Positions 1 through 7,824 of a DNA stretch of 19,277 nucleotides are shown piece after piece; within the stretch, counting starts at the first letter, position 1; the number at the start of each line of letters is the position of its first letter. The position numbers and the translations under genes were made by a program. Origin of the DNA: CAZKUR01 sp964556005 (GTDB lineage Bacteria > Bacteroidota > Ignavibacteria > Ignavibacteriales > Ignavibacteriaceae); contig CAZKUR010000074.1 of assembly GCA_964556005.1 (NCBI GenBank), positions 1 to 19,277 on the forward strand. Reading direction: 5' to 3'. Below the pieces are notes generated by a model. That model was not told the origin of the DNA. It saw only the letters and a list, made by a program, of their open reading frames with translations, and did no database searches.

Positions 1-199
1 CTATATGATAATCATTTATATTGTTTGCATAAATATATGGTCTGTAAAAACTTCTACCTAATTCTGTAATAGCATATGCAGCCACTGCTATTAAGAGTGT
101 TATTTTCTTCAATGAAGTAAGAGCATTTTTCCTTTTAAGATAATGTAAAACGCCCCAGCTTATAAATGGAATTAGTATAAAAGGTACATAATTATCCAT
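1..199 (-). CDS. Partial membrane protein (N-terminal 66 residues), runs off left edge
   Basis: An open frame runs from an ATG at 197-199 leftwards to the window edge without a stop. It starts MDNYVPFILIPFISW and has two hydrophobic stretches, roughly residues 5-20 and 36-46, separated by a basic loop (HYLKRKN). A good ribosome binding site (GTAGGG) lies about 11 bases before the ATG, which supports this start. The visible end reads ELGRSFYRPYIYANNIND. The layout, with short helices and a conserved-looking polar stretch after the second one, recalls small VanZ/DUF2809-like membrane proteins, but too little is visible to name a family. The downstream part lies outside the window. Confidence 0.6.
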   Translation of the reverse strand, partial: MDNYVPFILIPFISWGVLHYLKRKNALTSLKKITLLIAVAAYAITELGRSFYRPYIYANNINDYHI

Positions 200-454
200 A
201 TATTTAATATCCCTACTTTTATTTCTGTTCGTTAAATAATGTTATATTATTTATTTCCGTGGTTATCTTAGCAAACTCTATCCACCATTAAGTCAAAGTG
301 TTACCCCTAAACCTGGAAGTTGAAGAATTGTTTGCGGGCATTATTACAATATCAATTATAATTTATCATTTTATCTTTTAAATGACAAAAATAATTTTTC
401 AAATTTTAAATAAAAAAATTTCGTGACACAGTTTAATCGGGAAAAACAAACAAT
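200..454. other. Intergenic stretch, no gene seen
   Basis: This 255-bp AT-rich gap lies between the left-edge membrane protein and the decayed antitoxin, both on the minus strand. No credible open frame was found on either strand. A possible minus-strand promoter for the left-edge gene is TTGACT (complement of 291-296) with an extended -10 TGCTAAGAT (TAAGAT is the complement of 265-270). The 20-base spacer is longer than usual, so this is only a weak suggestion. Confidence 0.4.
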
Positions 455-688
455 TTATTTATCGTACACTTCGGCCTCTACATCGGAAACTTTACTTAAA
501 GCCTTTTTAAATTTTCACTTGCTCGCTCTTTTTGCTCTTTGTTCTATATACTCTTCTGTCATTAATGCAGTAACTTTTTCTGCCAACGCTGAAGAAATTA
601 ATTGATTTATCGATGTGTTTTCTTTTTTTGCTAATTCTCTCGCTTTTTTATGCAATGACTCTGGTATCCTTAAGCTTATTGTACTCAT
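455..688 (-). pseudogene. HicB-family antitoxin broken by an in-frame TGA
   Basis: The frame begins at ATG 686-688 behind a strong AGGAG site and reads MSTISLRIPESLHKKARELA, then KENTSINQLISSALAEK and ALMTEEYIEQRAKRASK, where a TGA at 515-517 stops it after 57 residues. The same frame continues KFKKALSKVSDVEAEVYDK to a TAA at 455-457. The region after the TGA matches the usual ending of this antitoxin type (RGSREKFEKALAKVPDVEPEEYD-like), so the intact protein would be about 77 residues with a ribbon-helix-helix style N-terminus. Such antitoxins usually bind DNA and neutralise a PIN-domain toxin encoded next to them. Here the start overlaps the stop of a toxin remnant (ATGA). Other genes in the window use TGA as a normal stop (for example at 12541 and 14765), so this is most likely a nonsense mutation or a sequencing error rather than recoding. 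Confidence 0.75.
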
Positions 689-759
689 ATTTCTTCTCCT
701 ATCACTTTTAAAAACTCTTTTGGGGTTAACGTTTTTATTCCAAACTTAATTTCCAATGA
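685..759 (-). pseudogene. 3' stub of a PIN-family toxin
   Basis: Immediately upstream of the antitoxin, overlapping its ATG by the ATGA arrangement, is a frame ending LEIKFGIKTLTPKEFLKVIG then EEI and TGA (685-687). The block FGIK-LTPKEFL is the usual C-terminal signature of COG1569-type PIN toxins (ILTPREFLE-like). Going upstream, similarity stops after about 24 codons, and an in-frame TAA sits at 769-771, close to the 3' end of the next gene at 810. The catalytic acidic residues of the PIN domain are therefore absent, and the toxin looks deleted apart from this tail. The family call rests on short-motif recognition only. Confidence 0.6.
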
Positions 760-809
760 ACAAATAAATTAATTATAAACAATTTATTTTTATGTTTATT
801 TTCATCTCA

Positions 810-3800
810 CTAATCTTTTAATCTTTTAATTTTCTTCAGCCTCATCATCAATCCATCAAATTGTTTTTTGGTTAAATCAAACAATTCCATTTGCCCCTGT
901 GTTGGTGCAGCATCGGCACTTTGTACTTTGGTTATTAATCCTGCAAATATACCTGCAACTGAAGACAAACTCGGATTTCTCTTACTTAAAATAACCGAGA
1001 GAGAATCCGAATCTGCTTTTGAGAGATTTCCTTTCTTCTCTTTCAATATTTTTTGGATCTTTTTATAGATTGTTACAGATTCGTTTAGGTTTTTTGTAAT
1101 TTCCTGCGAAAACTTTAATTGTTTTTCAAGAGCATTCTCTTTTACATGCACACGAGGATCAAGCTTAACTTTGAGAGGCTGTGTAAATTCTTTACCGTTA
1201 ACAGATAAAGTAACGGTATAATTTCCAGGCAGTATTAAAGCACCTTCAGGATGTACAGGCGTTCCTTCATCCCAAACTGCAGCAATAGAATATCCGTACC
1301 GAAGAGATTTTGGTCTTGGATAACGGAGATCCCAAACAAAGCGGTGCATCCCTTTTTTATTTGAAACCTGTTCAGGCTTACCTACCCAGTCCTCTAAGAA
1401 ATACCGGTATGCATTTATTGTATCCGCATTTATATCGCTTGCAAAAGTATTTATTACATTTCCATTATCATCTTTTATTGTAAGCTTGACCGGTGTTGAG
1501 GCATCGGTGTTCAACCAATAATCTATTATCGACCCGGTTGGAGGATTCTGTCCAAGAGGCGTTGACGGAGGCCAGGGTGTATCTTTGTTTTCATTTGCAC
1601 GCATACGCCATGCATCATTTGGTTTAAATAAATATTCATTCTTTCCGGCAATTTCATTACTAATTTGCCTTAACGGAGAAATATCATCAAGTATCCATAT
1701 TCCCCTTCCGTTTGTCCCTGCAACTAAATCGTTATCATGCACCAAAAGATCGCTTACGGAAGCAGTCGGAAAATTTAAAGTAAGAGGCTGCCAGTTATTT
1801 CCGTCGTCAAAAGAAACGTAAACACTGCGGTTTGTTCCGGCAAACAACAATCCTTTCTTTACAAGGTCTGCACGAACTACACCAACATATTGATTATCAG
1901 GCAGACCTTTTATAATCGTCTGCCAGGTTTTTCCTTCATCGGTTGTTTTAACAATCATCGGCGAGAATTTATTTATCCGGTGAGTATTTACGGCAGCATA
2001 AACTTCTTTTATAGAAAACGGTGAAGGCGCAATTGCATCTATTCTCGACCACTCCGGTATTTGCGGAGGAGTAACATTCTTCCATGTTTTCCCGCCGTCC
2101 TTAGTGAGATGGATTAACCCGTTATCCATCCCGATCCAGATTGTGTTGGAATCAATCGGCGATGGTGCAATGCTGAAAATTACTCCATAGCCTGCCTCAT
2201 ATGCCTGCTTCCAGGTAGGATTATCAAAATCTTTCGCTCCTTCTTTTTTGCCGGACAGATTAGGACTAATAATTTCCCAATTGTCTCCATCGTTGGTTGA
2301 CTTAAAAAGTACCTGTGCACCGAAAAACATAGGATGGGAGCCAAGCGGAGAAAATTCAAGCGGATCGATCCAAGTATAATGATATTTTACTTTTCCGGGA
2401 GGTGCGGCATAACTCGATTGAGGCCACGGAGAAATTTCCGCAACCTGCCTTGTTATATTATCAAAACGTGTTACCGTTCCTCCGAGACCGGTACCAAAAA
2501 CAATATCCGGATTGCCGGGTTTCGGAACTTCATAATCCCGTTCTTCTCCCCCGACCGGATGCCAGTCTCTAATACTAATTACTCCGTAAGGTCCTCTGCT
2601 TGAAATTCCGACTGTACCATTATCCTGCTGACCGCTGTAAACTTTATACGGAAATTGATCATCGGCGGCGATATGATAAAACTGTCCCGTCGGCTGGTTA
2701 TACCAGCTTGACCATGTTTCACCTCCGTTAACCGTGACAACACATCCCTGATCGGAAGCGGTGATCATATAGTTAGGATCTTTGGGATTTATCCAGAGGA
2801 AATGATAATCGTCGCCTCCTGGAGAACCTTTGAAATAGGTAAAGGTTTTTCCGCCGTCTGTGGATTTCTGTATCGATCTATCCATTATATAAACAATACC
2901 GGGATTTTTCGGATCGATTGTTACCCTGCTGAAATATGAATTTGCAAGCGAGCCGTCCTTATTTATTTGTTTCCATGTTTTCCCACTATCATCTGATCGG
3001 TAAAGTCCTCTCTCATTTCCTTCGGCATCGATAGTAGCATAAACTATTTGTCCTTTACTTCCGGGTGCAACACCTAATCCGATCCTGCCGAGCTTGCCGG
3101 AAGGCAGTCCATTGCCGGTTAACCTTTTCCACGTTTTACCTCCGTCATCACTTTTAAATATTCCGGAACCATTTCCTCTCTGCGGAATGTAATAATCAAG
3201 CCAGGGCCTCATTTGCATTTGCCAGAATGCTGCATAAATTACAGACGGATTTTGCGGATCGCTTGCTAAATCAACAGCACCTGTACTGTCATTTACGAAT
3301 ACAACTTTCTTCCAGGTTTTTCCTCCGTCTATCGTTAGAAATATTCCACGTTCAGAATTTGGTTCGAAAAGATGTCCTAATGCTGCAACTAAAACTCTAT
3401 TTGGATTTTTAGGATCGACGAGTATTCTTCCGATTTGTTGAGTTTTTTTCAAGCCGATATTTTTCCAGGTTTTTCCTCCGTCCTCAGATTTGTAAACTCC
3501 ATCTCCCGACATAATATCGTAGCGGTAGGCTACCTGTCCTGCCCCGACATAAATTATATTTGGATTAGACGGAGCAATTGCCAAAGCCCCGACTGAAGAA
3601 GAATTTTCATGCTGCATAAGAGGATTCCACGTTCTTCCGGCATCATTTGTTTTCCAAATTCCTCCTCCGGCAGATCCGAAATAATAAACATTCAATGAAT
3701 CGGGAATTCCTTCGGCCATCGTTGCCCAGCCTGCCCTGTAAGGACCGATAGATCTCCACTTCATCCCGGCATAAATTTGTTCGGGAATGTTCTGTGAAAG

Positions 3801-3905
3801 AATATTATGTGAAGGTAAAATTAATAGTATAGCAATGAAGAAAGCCTTAACTGTAGTACAGTGATGTTTTATTGAGAAATAACAATACTCTAAATAACGA
3901 AGCAT
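810..3905 (-). CDS. Exported Asp-box (BNR/VPS10-like) beta-propeller protein
   Basis: This is a protein of 1031 residues. A basic, aromatic N-terminus leads into a hydrophobic core (about 20-31), and a plausible cleavage site follows NILSQ near residue 38, so export is expected. Eleven Asp-box motifs of the S/T-x-D-x-G-x-T-W type are visible, for example at about 86, 140, 191, 252, 304, 348, 391, 536, 601, 654 and 698, with the best copies reading SDDGGKTW. These build the blades of sortilin/sialidase-like propellers. After residue 740 the repeats end; a WDLRYPRP segment (about 858) and an LPGNYTVTLSVNG stretch (about 892) form an Ig/FlgD-like region, then a lysine-rich helical tail. The length and order fit the large family often labelled VPS10 or glycosyl hydrolase in Bacteroidota and relatives. 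No sialidase catalytic set was recognised, so enzymatic activity should not be assumed. The start is the first ATG; its ribosome site is weak. Confidence 0.85.
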   Translation of the reverse strand: MLRYLEYCYFSIKHHCTTVKAFFIAILLILPSHNILSQNIPEQIYAGMKWRSIGPYRAGWATMAEGIPDSLNVYYFGSAGGGIWKTNDAGRTWNPLMQHENSSSVGALAIAPSNPNIIYVGAGQVAYRYDIMSGDGVYKSEDGGKTWKNIGLKKTQQIGRILVDPKNPNRVLVAALGHLFEPNSERGIFLTIDGGKTWKKVVFVNDSTGAVDLASDPQNPSVIYAAFWQMQMRPWLDYYIPQRGNGSGIFKSDDGGKTWKRLTGNGLPSGKLGRIGLGVAPGSKGQIVYATIDAEGNERGLYRSDDSGKTWKQINKDGSLANSYFSRVTIDPKNPGIVYIMDRSIQKSTDGGKTFTYFKGSPGGDDYHFLWINPKDPNYMITASDQGCVVTVNGGETWSSWYNQPTGQFYHIAADDQFPYKVYSGQQDNGTVGISSRGPYGVISIRDWHPVGGEERDYEVPKPGNPDIVFGTGLGGTVTRFDNITRQVAEISPWPQSSYAAPPGKVKYHYTWIDPLEFSPLGSHPMFFGAQVLFKSTNDGDNWEIISPNLSGKKEGAKDFDNPTWKQAYEAGYGVIFSIAPSPIDSNTIWIGMDNGLIHLTKDGGKTWKNVTPPQIPEWSRIDAIAPSPFSIKEVYAAVNTHRINKFSPMIVKTTDEGKTWQTIIKGLPDNQYVGVVRADLVKKGLLFAGTNRSVYVSFDDGNNWQPLTLNFPTASVSDLLVHDNDLVAGTNGRGIWILDDISPLRQISNEIAGKNEYLFKPNDAWRMRANENKDTPWPPSTPLGQNPPTGSIIDYWLNTDASTPVKLTIKDDNGNVINTFASDINADTINAYRYFLEDWVGKPEQVSNKKGMHRFVWDLRYPRPKSLRYGYSIAAVWDEGTPVHPEGALILPGNYTVTLSVNGKEFTQPLKVKLDPRVHVKENALEKQLKFSQEITKNLNESVTIYKKIQKILKEKKGNLSKADSDSLSVILSKRNPSLSSVAGIFAGLITKVQSADAAPTQGQMELFDLTKKQFDGLMMRLKKIKRLKD

Positions 3906-4208
3906 AAAAATATTCCCGGAAATAGTTATTCAATATTAACAAAAGAAAGTACAGATTAATAACCGGTTAATTTACAGATTTATGAAATCATAAATTCAAA
4001 TTAACTTATCAATCAAGAATTTAATTTATGAATTATTTTCTAAAATGCATGTGAAGGTTATTAAAACGGTTTCATAACAACGGCGTATTTAAAAAGAAGA
4101 ATGATTTCTTTTTGTTGTCTTACCGGGAAAAATGTAATTTGAGATAATTATTATTAGGAATCTTGTTTTTATTTTTCAAATTAAATTTTTAATTATGAAT
4201 AAAGAAAT
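3906..4208. promoter_or_regulatory. 303-bp divergent intergenic region with nested palindromes
   Basis: This region separates two divergent genes (Asp-box protein and SDR) and must carry both promoters. A perfect 8-bp-arm palindrome, ATTTATGAAATCATAAAT, lies at 3978-3995. A longer inverted pair uses TCATAAATTCAAATT at 3988-4002 and AATTTAATTTATGA at 4018-4031, matching apart from one extra C. The heptamer TTTATGA thus occurs three times: 3979-3985, inverted at 3988-3994, and 4025-4031. A candidate minus-strand promoter (TTGATT, complement of 4011-4016; 18-base spacer; TATGAT, complement of 3987-3992) overlaps the palindrome, as an operator would. No open frame of note lies here. AT-rich composition makes chance palindromes more likely. 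Confidence 0.35.
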
Positions 4209-4994
4209 ATGGACCACGATAAAAAAACAGTATTAATAACAGGAGCCTCTTCTGGAATAGGATATGAGTTTTGTAAAATATTTGCAGCGCATGGTTTTGA
4301 TCTTGTAATAACCGCACGGAGCGAAGAAAAGTTAAATGAGTTTGCTCATATACTAGAAGCAGACTACAAAATTAAAGTTAAATCTATTGCGGCTGATCTT
4401 TCGGTTTCCAATTCTGCAAAAAAAATATTTGAAGAAACTGAAAAAACCGGAATTAAAATAAATTTGCTTGTGAATAATGCAGGCATCGGTATGCGGGGAG
4501 AATTCACCGATATGAGTTTGGCAAAACAGCTCTATATGATCGATTTAAATGTAAAGGCACTAACGGAATTAACATACTTATTTGCAAATGAAATGGTAAA
4601 ATCCGGCGGCGGTAAAATTTTGAATGTTGCATCGACCGCATCATTTCAACCCGGACCTTTGATGGCAGTATACTATGCAAGCAAGGCATATGTACTTCAT
4701 TTCTCCGAAGCCATTGCAAATGAATTAAAGGATAAGAATGTTTCCGTTACCGTTCTTTGCCCGGGACCAACCAAAACGGGATTTGAGAAGGCAGCCGGTA
4801 TGAAGGATACAAAATTATTTAAAAGTAATTTTATTATGACGCCAAAAAAAGTTGCGTTACTTGGTTATAACGGGATGATGAAAAATAAAACACTTGTCAT
4901 TACAGGTATTATAAATAAAGTTCTAATGTTAGCTGCAAGATTTGTACCTCGAAAAATGACTACTTCAGTAACAAGAAAACTGCAGGAAGTATAG
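4209..4994 (+). CDS. Short-chain dehydrogenase/reductase (SDR family)
   Basis: This is a 261-residue classical-type SDR, an NAD(P)-dependent oxidoreductase with a Rossmann fold. The nucleotide-binding motif TGASSGIG is at 11-18 and NNAG at 89-92. The catalytic residues are N114, S142, Y155 and K159 (YYASK), with the usual 13-residue Ser-Tyr spacing. The CPGPTKTGF loop at about 184-192 fits the DltE/YqjQ-like subgroup. The C-terminal tail is basic and mildly hydrophobic (about 226-250), hinting at membrane contact. The substrate cannot be predicted. The ATG has only a weak ribosome site. An EamA transporter starts 33 bases downstream, so the two are probably cotranscribed. Confidence 0.9.
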   Translation: MDHDKKTVLITGASSGIGYEFCKIFAAHGFDLVITARSEEKLNEFAHILEADYKIKVKSIAADLSVSNSAKKIFEETEKTGIKINLLVNNAGIGMRGEFTDMSLAKQLYMIDLNVKALTELTYLFANEMVKSGGGKILNVASTASFQPGPLMAVYYASKAYVLHFSEAIANELKDKNVSVTVLCPGPTKTGFEKAAGMKDTKLFKSNFIMTPKKVALLGYNGMMKNKTLVITGIINKVLMLAARFVPRKMTTSVTRKLQEV

Positions 4995-5015
4995 TAAGCT
5001 TTTGAATTTAAATTG

Positions 5016-5021
5016 TAGGAG
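5016..5021 (+). promoter_or_regulatory. Ribosome binding site fixing a TTG start
   Basis: TAGGAG lies 6 bases before the TTG at 5028. This is ideal spacing and supports TTG as the true start of the transporter. Confidence 0.7.
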
Positions 5022-5027
5022 CATAAT

Positions 5028-5930
5028 TTGAAGTCTAAACACTGGCTTGCTTTCATTCTACTAGGAGCGATCTGGAGTTCATCCTTTATGTGGATTAAAA
5101 TCGCTTTACAGGAAATTAGTCCCGTAACCCTTGTAGCATTTCGAGTAGTTTTCGGACTTGGTTTTGGAGTTATAGTAATTAGAATACTCCGGATCAAATT
5201 GCCACGTGAATTCAAAAGCTGGCTCCCGCTTCTAATTCTTGGAGTTACAAATCTGGCTGTCCCATTCTTTCTAATTTCCTGGGGTGAACAATCCATTGAT
5301 TCCTCGATTGCATCAATACTTGATTCAACCGTACCTTTATTCACAATTGTGATCGCACATTTCATGTTAAGCGACGATAAAATGACGCTGCAGAAAGTAT
5401 TAGGACTGCTTACAGGATTTGGCGGGGTTGTCGTACTTCTTAGTAAAGATGTTGGCTCTTCTTCAAGTTCAATTCTTGGTCAAGCTGCTGTTGTTTTAGC
5501 TTCACTATTTTATGCTGGAAGCGGAGTTTATGTTAGAAGAGCAACTCAGAACATTCCGGCAATTTTACGAAGCATGGGACCATTATTATCGGCATCTTTA
5601 ATAATGTGGATAGTGGTATTTACAACGGAAAGTCCGGTACAGGTGCCGGCATTGGAATTGACCTGGATTTCCCTGCTTTTTCTCGGAGTAATTGGTTCAG
5701 GTTTTGCATTTGTACTTGCCTTTTATCTAATTCATCAGATAGGCCCGACACGTACAAGTATGGTTACTTATATCTTTCCTTTAGGCGGAGTTCTGCTCGG
5801 TGTGGCCATTCTTCATGAAATAGTTACCTGGCAATTAATTGCAGGAGGAATTCTCATTATTATTAGTTTGATAGTAGCTAATTTGAAGCCGAGCAAAAAG
5901 ACAATTTTGGCAAAAGTTAAAGCAGAATAA
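5028..5930 (+). CDS. EamA-family (DMT superfamily) transporter
   Basis: This 300-residue inner-membrane protein has about ten predicted transmembrane helices, arranged as two EamA repeats (roughly 5-135 and 150-285). Typical signs are GAIWSSSFMWIKIAL near the N-terminus, SWGEQSIDSSIASILDSTVPLF at about 85-106 in the first repeat, and the GSGFAFVLAFYLIHQIGPTRTS region at about 223-244 in the second. EamA proteins export small metabolites or amino acids; the substrate is unknown here. The start is a TTG, chosen for the TAGGAG site 6 bases upstream. The spacing from the SDR gene suggests one operon. Confidence 0.9.
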   Translation: MKSKHWLAFILLGAIWSSSFMWIKIALQEISPVTLVAFRVVFGLGFGVIVIRILRIKLPREFKSWLPLLILGVTNLAVPFFLISWGEQSIDSSIASILDSTVPLFTIVIAHFMLSDDKMTLQKVLGLLTGFGGVVVLLSKDVGSSSSSILGQAAVVLASLFYAGSGVYVRRATQNIPAILRSMGPLLSASLIMWIVVFTTESPVQVPALELTWISLLFLGVIGSGFAFVLAFYLIHQIGPTRTSMVTYIFPLGGVLLGVAILHEIVTWQLIAGGILIIISLIVANLKPSKKTILAKVKAE

Positions 5931-6005
5931 TAGTTGGAAATTATTGATTATAATTTTATTTCTATTTTAAAAAGAATAAAAAAATCTCAATTAAAATATC
6001 ATCTT

Positions 6006-6012
6006 AAAGAGG
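6006..6012 (+). promoter_or_regulatory. Ribosome binding site fixing a TTG start
   Basis: AAAGAGG lies 7 bases before the TTG at 6020 and supports this non-ATG start. Confidence 0.6.
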
Positions 6013-6019
6013 TAAAGTT

Positions 6020-6679
6020 TTGGACAAGCTAAACATAACCGGTAGAACAAAAGTAAATCGTCTCCCCAAAAGAGCTTCATACGATAGAAATCTAATCTAT
6101 AATATTTTAGATGAGACTTTTGTCTGTCATGTCGCATTTAAAATTAATGATCAGGTTTTTATCATTCCAACCATATATGGCAGAAAAGGCGATTCGATAT
6201 TTATTCACGGATCAAAGAACAGCCGGATGCTCAAAGCATTTGAGAAAGATGAAGATGTCTGCATTTCAGTCACTTTGGTTGACGGTATAGTGCTTGCAAG
6301 ATCGGCATTTCATCATTCAATTAATTACAGGTCTATAATAATATTTGCGAAACCGGAAAAAATCGAAAACCCTAAAGAAAAAGAGAAAGCATTGGAAGTA
6401 ATAATTGAGCATGTTATCCCGGACAGATTTAGTGAAATTAGAAAACCAAATAAAAAAGAACTTAATGCTACCTCGGTTTATTCATTCAAAATAAATGAAG
6501 CCTCTGCAAAAGTTAGAGAAGGCGGTCCAAATGATGAGAAAGAAGATATGGAATTAAATGTCTGGGCAGGTATACTGCCTTTGAAATTAGTTCACGGTAA
6601 ACCGGTTAGAGACCCGTATTTAAAAGACAATATTATTCTTCCCGAATATTTAGAGAAACAGATAGGATTTTTACGTTAG
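6020..6679 (+). CDS. Pyridoxamine 5'-phosphate oxidase-like (NimA-type) FMN-binding protein
   Basis: This 219-residue protein is probably cytoplasmic, with an FMN-binding split-barrel fold. The opening RLPKRASYDRNLIYNILDE (about 14-32), then the PTIYGRKGDSIFIHGSKNSRML segment (about 50-71) and FHHSINYRSIIIF (about 101-113), are the pattern seen in NimA/COG3467 proteins. There the R-x-x-R-A-x-Y-D element and the SKNSRML segment sit near the flavin. Some relatives reduce nitroimidazoles; most have no known substrate, so only the fold and the likely flavin binding are claimed. The start is a TTG with AAAGAGG 7 bases upstream. It lies 89 bases after the EamA gene on the same strand and may have its own promoter in that AT-rich gap. 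Confidence 0.85.
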   Translation: MDKLNITGRTKVNRLPKRASYDRNLIYNILDETFVCHVAFKINDQVFIIPTIYGRKGDSIFIHGSKNSRMLKAFEKDEDVCISVTLVDGIVLARSAFHHSINYRSIIIFAKPEKIENPKEKEKALEVIIEHVIPDRFSEIRKPNKKELNATSVYSFKINEASAKVREGGPNDEKEDMELNVWAGILPLKLVHGKPVRDPYLKDNIILPEYLEKQIGFLR

Positions 6680-6847
6680 CAAAAAAAATCGAGATAAAAA
6701 ATTTTTTTAAGTTATCATTAAAACGTAAACATCCGCACATCTATAATTTATTAACCATCTTTTAATAAAGTTTCATTACATTTTCTCCAATCGAAATGGT
6801 ATTTTTGATTATCATTTTATTCAAAATTTCAAGAAAATCTTGTCCAT

Positions 6848-6854
6848 AAGGGAG
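6848..6854 (+). promoter_or_regulatory. Ribosome binding site choosing ATG 6861
   Basis: AAGGGAG lies 6 bases before the ATG at 6861. It lies inside the possible longer frame that begins with TTG at 6840, so the ATG is the better start. Confidence 0.7.
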
Positions 6855-6860
6855 ATAATA

Positions 6861-7724
6861 ATGTCATATAATATTATTAAAAAAACTGAATTTGATAAAG
6901 TAAAAGACTTCAATGGAAACTGGCCTGTTAAAATGAAGTTGTTCGCCAATATGTGCAGGTACAACACATTAGTAGAGGTTAAAAAAGCAGGATCAGGACA
7001 TCTTGGATCTTCTTTAAGCGCTATGGATATAATTACTTATTTATATTTAAACGAGTTAAATGTTTTAGAAGCAGGTTTGGATTCGGAAGACCGGGATATC
7101 TATTTCTCATCAAAAGGACATGACGTACCGGGGCTTTATTCCCTCTTTTATGCAATCGGAATTATCCCGGAAGAAAAATTATTAATGCTTAGGAGACTAA
7201 ATGGCCTCGATGGCCATCCCGAAGTGCGCCTTCCCGGTATTGAAGCAAGTACGGGTTCATTGGGAATGGGAATTTCAAAAGCAAAAGGAATGGCGTGGGC
7301 AAAAAATTATAAAAAGAAAAAAGGAAATGTTTATGTTTTAACTGGTGACGGTGAATTCCAGGAAGGCCAGATATATGAATCGATTCAGGCAGCTGCTCAC
7401 CAAAAAATCAATAATGTAACAGCGATAATGGATCATAATAAATATCAAACAGATATGCTCGTCAGCGACGTTAATAATATTGAAGATGTTGTAAAAAAAA
7501 TATCTGCATTCGGATGGCATGTAGTTCGAATAAACGGTCATGATTTTAATGAATTGAAAAAAACATTTACGGAAATAAAAAATGTTACTGATAAGCCAAA
7601 GATGATAATTGCAGATACTGTTAAAGGGAGAGGTGTTTCTTTTATGGAAAGGCCTGAAACCGAAACGTTTAGAGGAAAAACTCTTTACAAGTGGCATTCG
7701 GGTGCACCGGATGATGAGAGTTAT
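6861..7724 (+). CDS. Transketolase, N-terminal (TPP-binding) part, cut by assembly gap
   Basis: 288 codons are visible before the N run. The thiamine diphosphate domain is clear: AGSGHLGSSLSAMD (about 43-56, with the conserved His), SSKGHDVPGLY (about 87-97), then the cofactor/metal motif GDGEFQEGQIYES (about 160-172) and an Asn further on (DHNKYQ). The segment ends FRGKTLYKWHSGAPDDESY, the normal end of the TPP domain or subunit. It would transfer two-carbon ketol units between sugar phosphates, or act on a related donor in a specialised pathway. The start is ATG 6861; the alternative TTG at 6840 is less likely. Whether it is fused to the C-terminal part across the gap cannot be decided. Confidence 0.85.
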
Positions 7725-7824
7725 NNNNNNNNNNNNNNNNNNNNNNNNNNNNNNNNNNNNNNNNNNNNNNNNNNNNNNNNNNNNNNNNNNNNNNNNNNNN
7801 NNNNNNNNNNNNNNNNNNNNNNNN
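7725..7824. other. Assembly gap (100 N)
   Basis: Exactly 100 N bases, typical of a placeholder of unknown length. The C-terminal subunit of a transketolase normally has several dozen residues before the FPDRF block that follows directly here, so the true missing length probably exceeds 100 bases. The frame relation between the two sides is not informative. Confidence 0.95.

Noticed and set aside
423..605. Plus-strand open frame of 60 codons
   Set aside because: It lies opposite the decayed antitoxin, whose minus-strand reading matches a known family and has a ribosome site.
4865..5365. Minus-strand open frame of 166 codons
   Set aside because: It overlaps the end of the SDR gene and the start of the EamA gene, both well supported. 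The translation shows no family pattern.
6664..6733. Nested inverted repeats after the NimA-like gene as a terminator
   Set aside because: The arms are short and almost purely A/T, with no GC-rich stem, so a terminator cannot be supported.
6840..6860. Longer transketolase start at TTG 6840
   Set aside because: The ribosome binding site at 6848-6854 would lie inside the coding region; ATG 6861 is correctly spaced.
7338..7697. Minus-strand open frame of 119 codons
   Set aside because: It is antisense to the conserved TPP domain of the transketolase.
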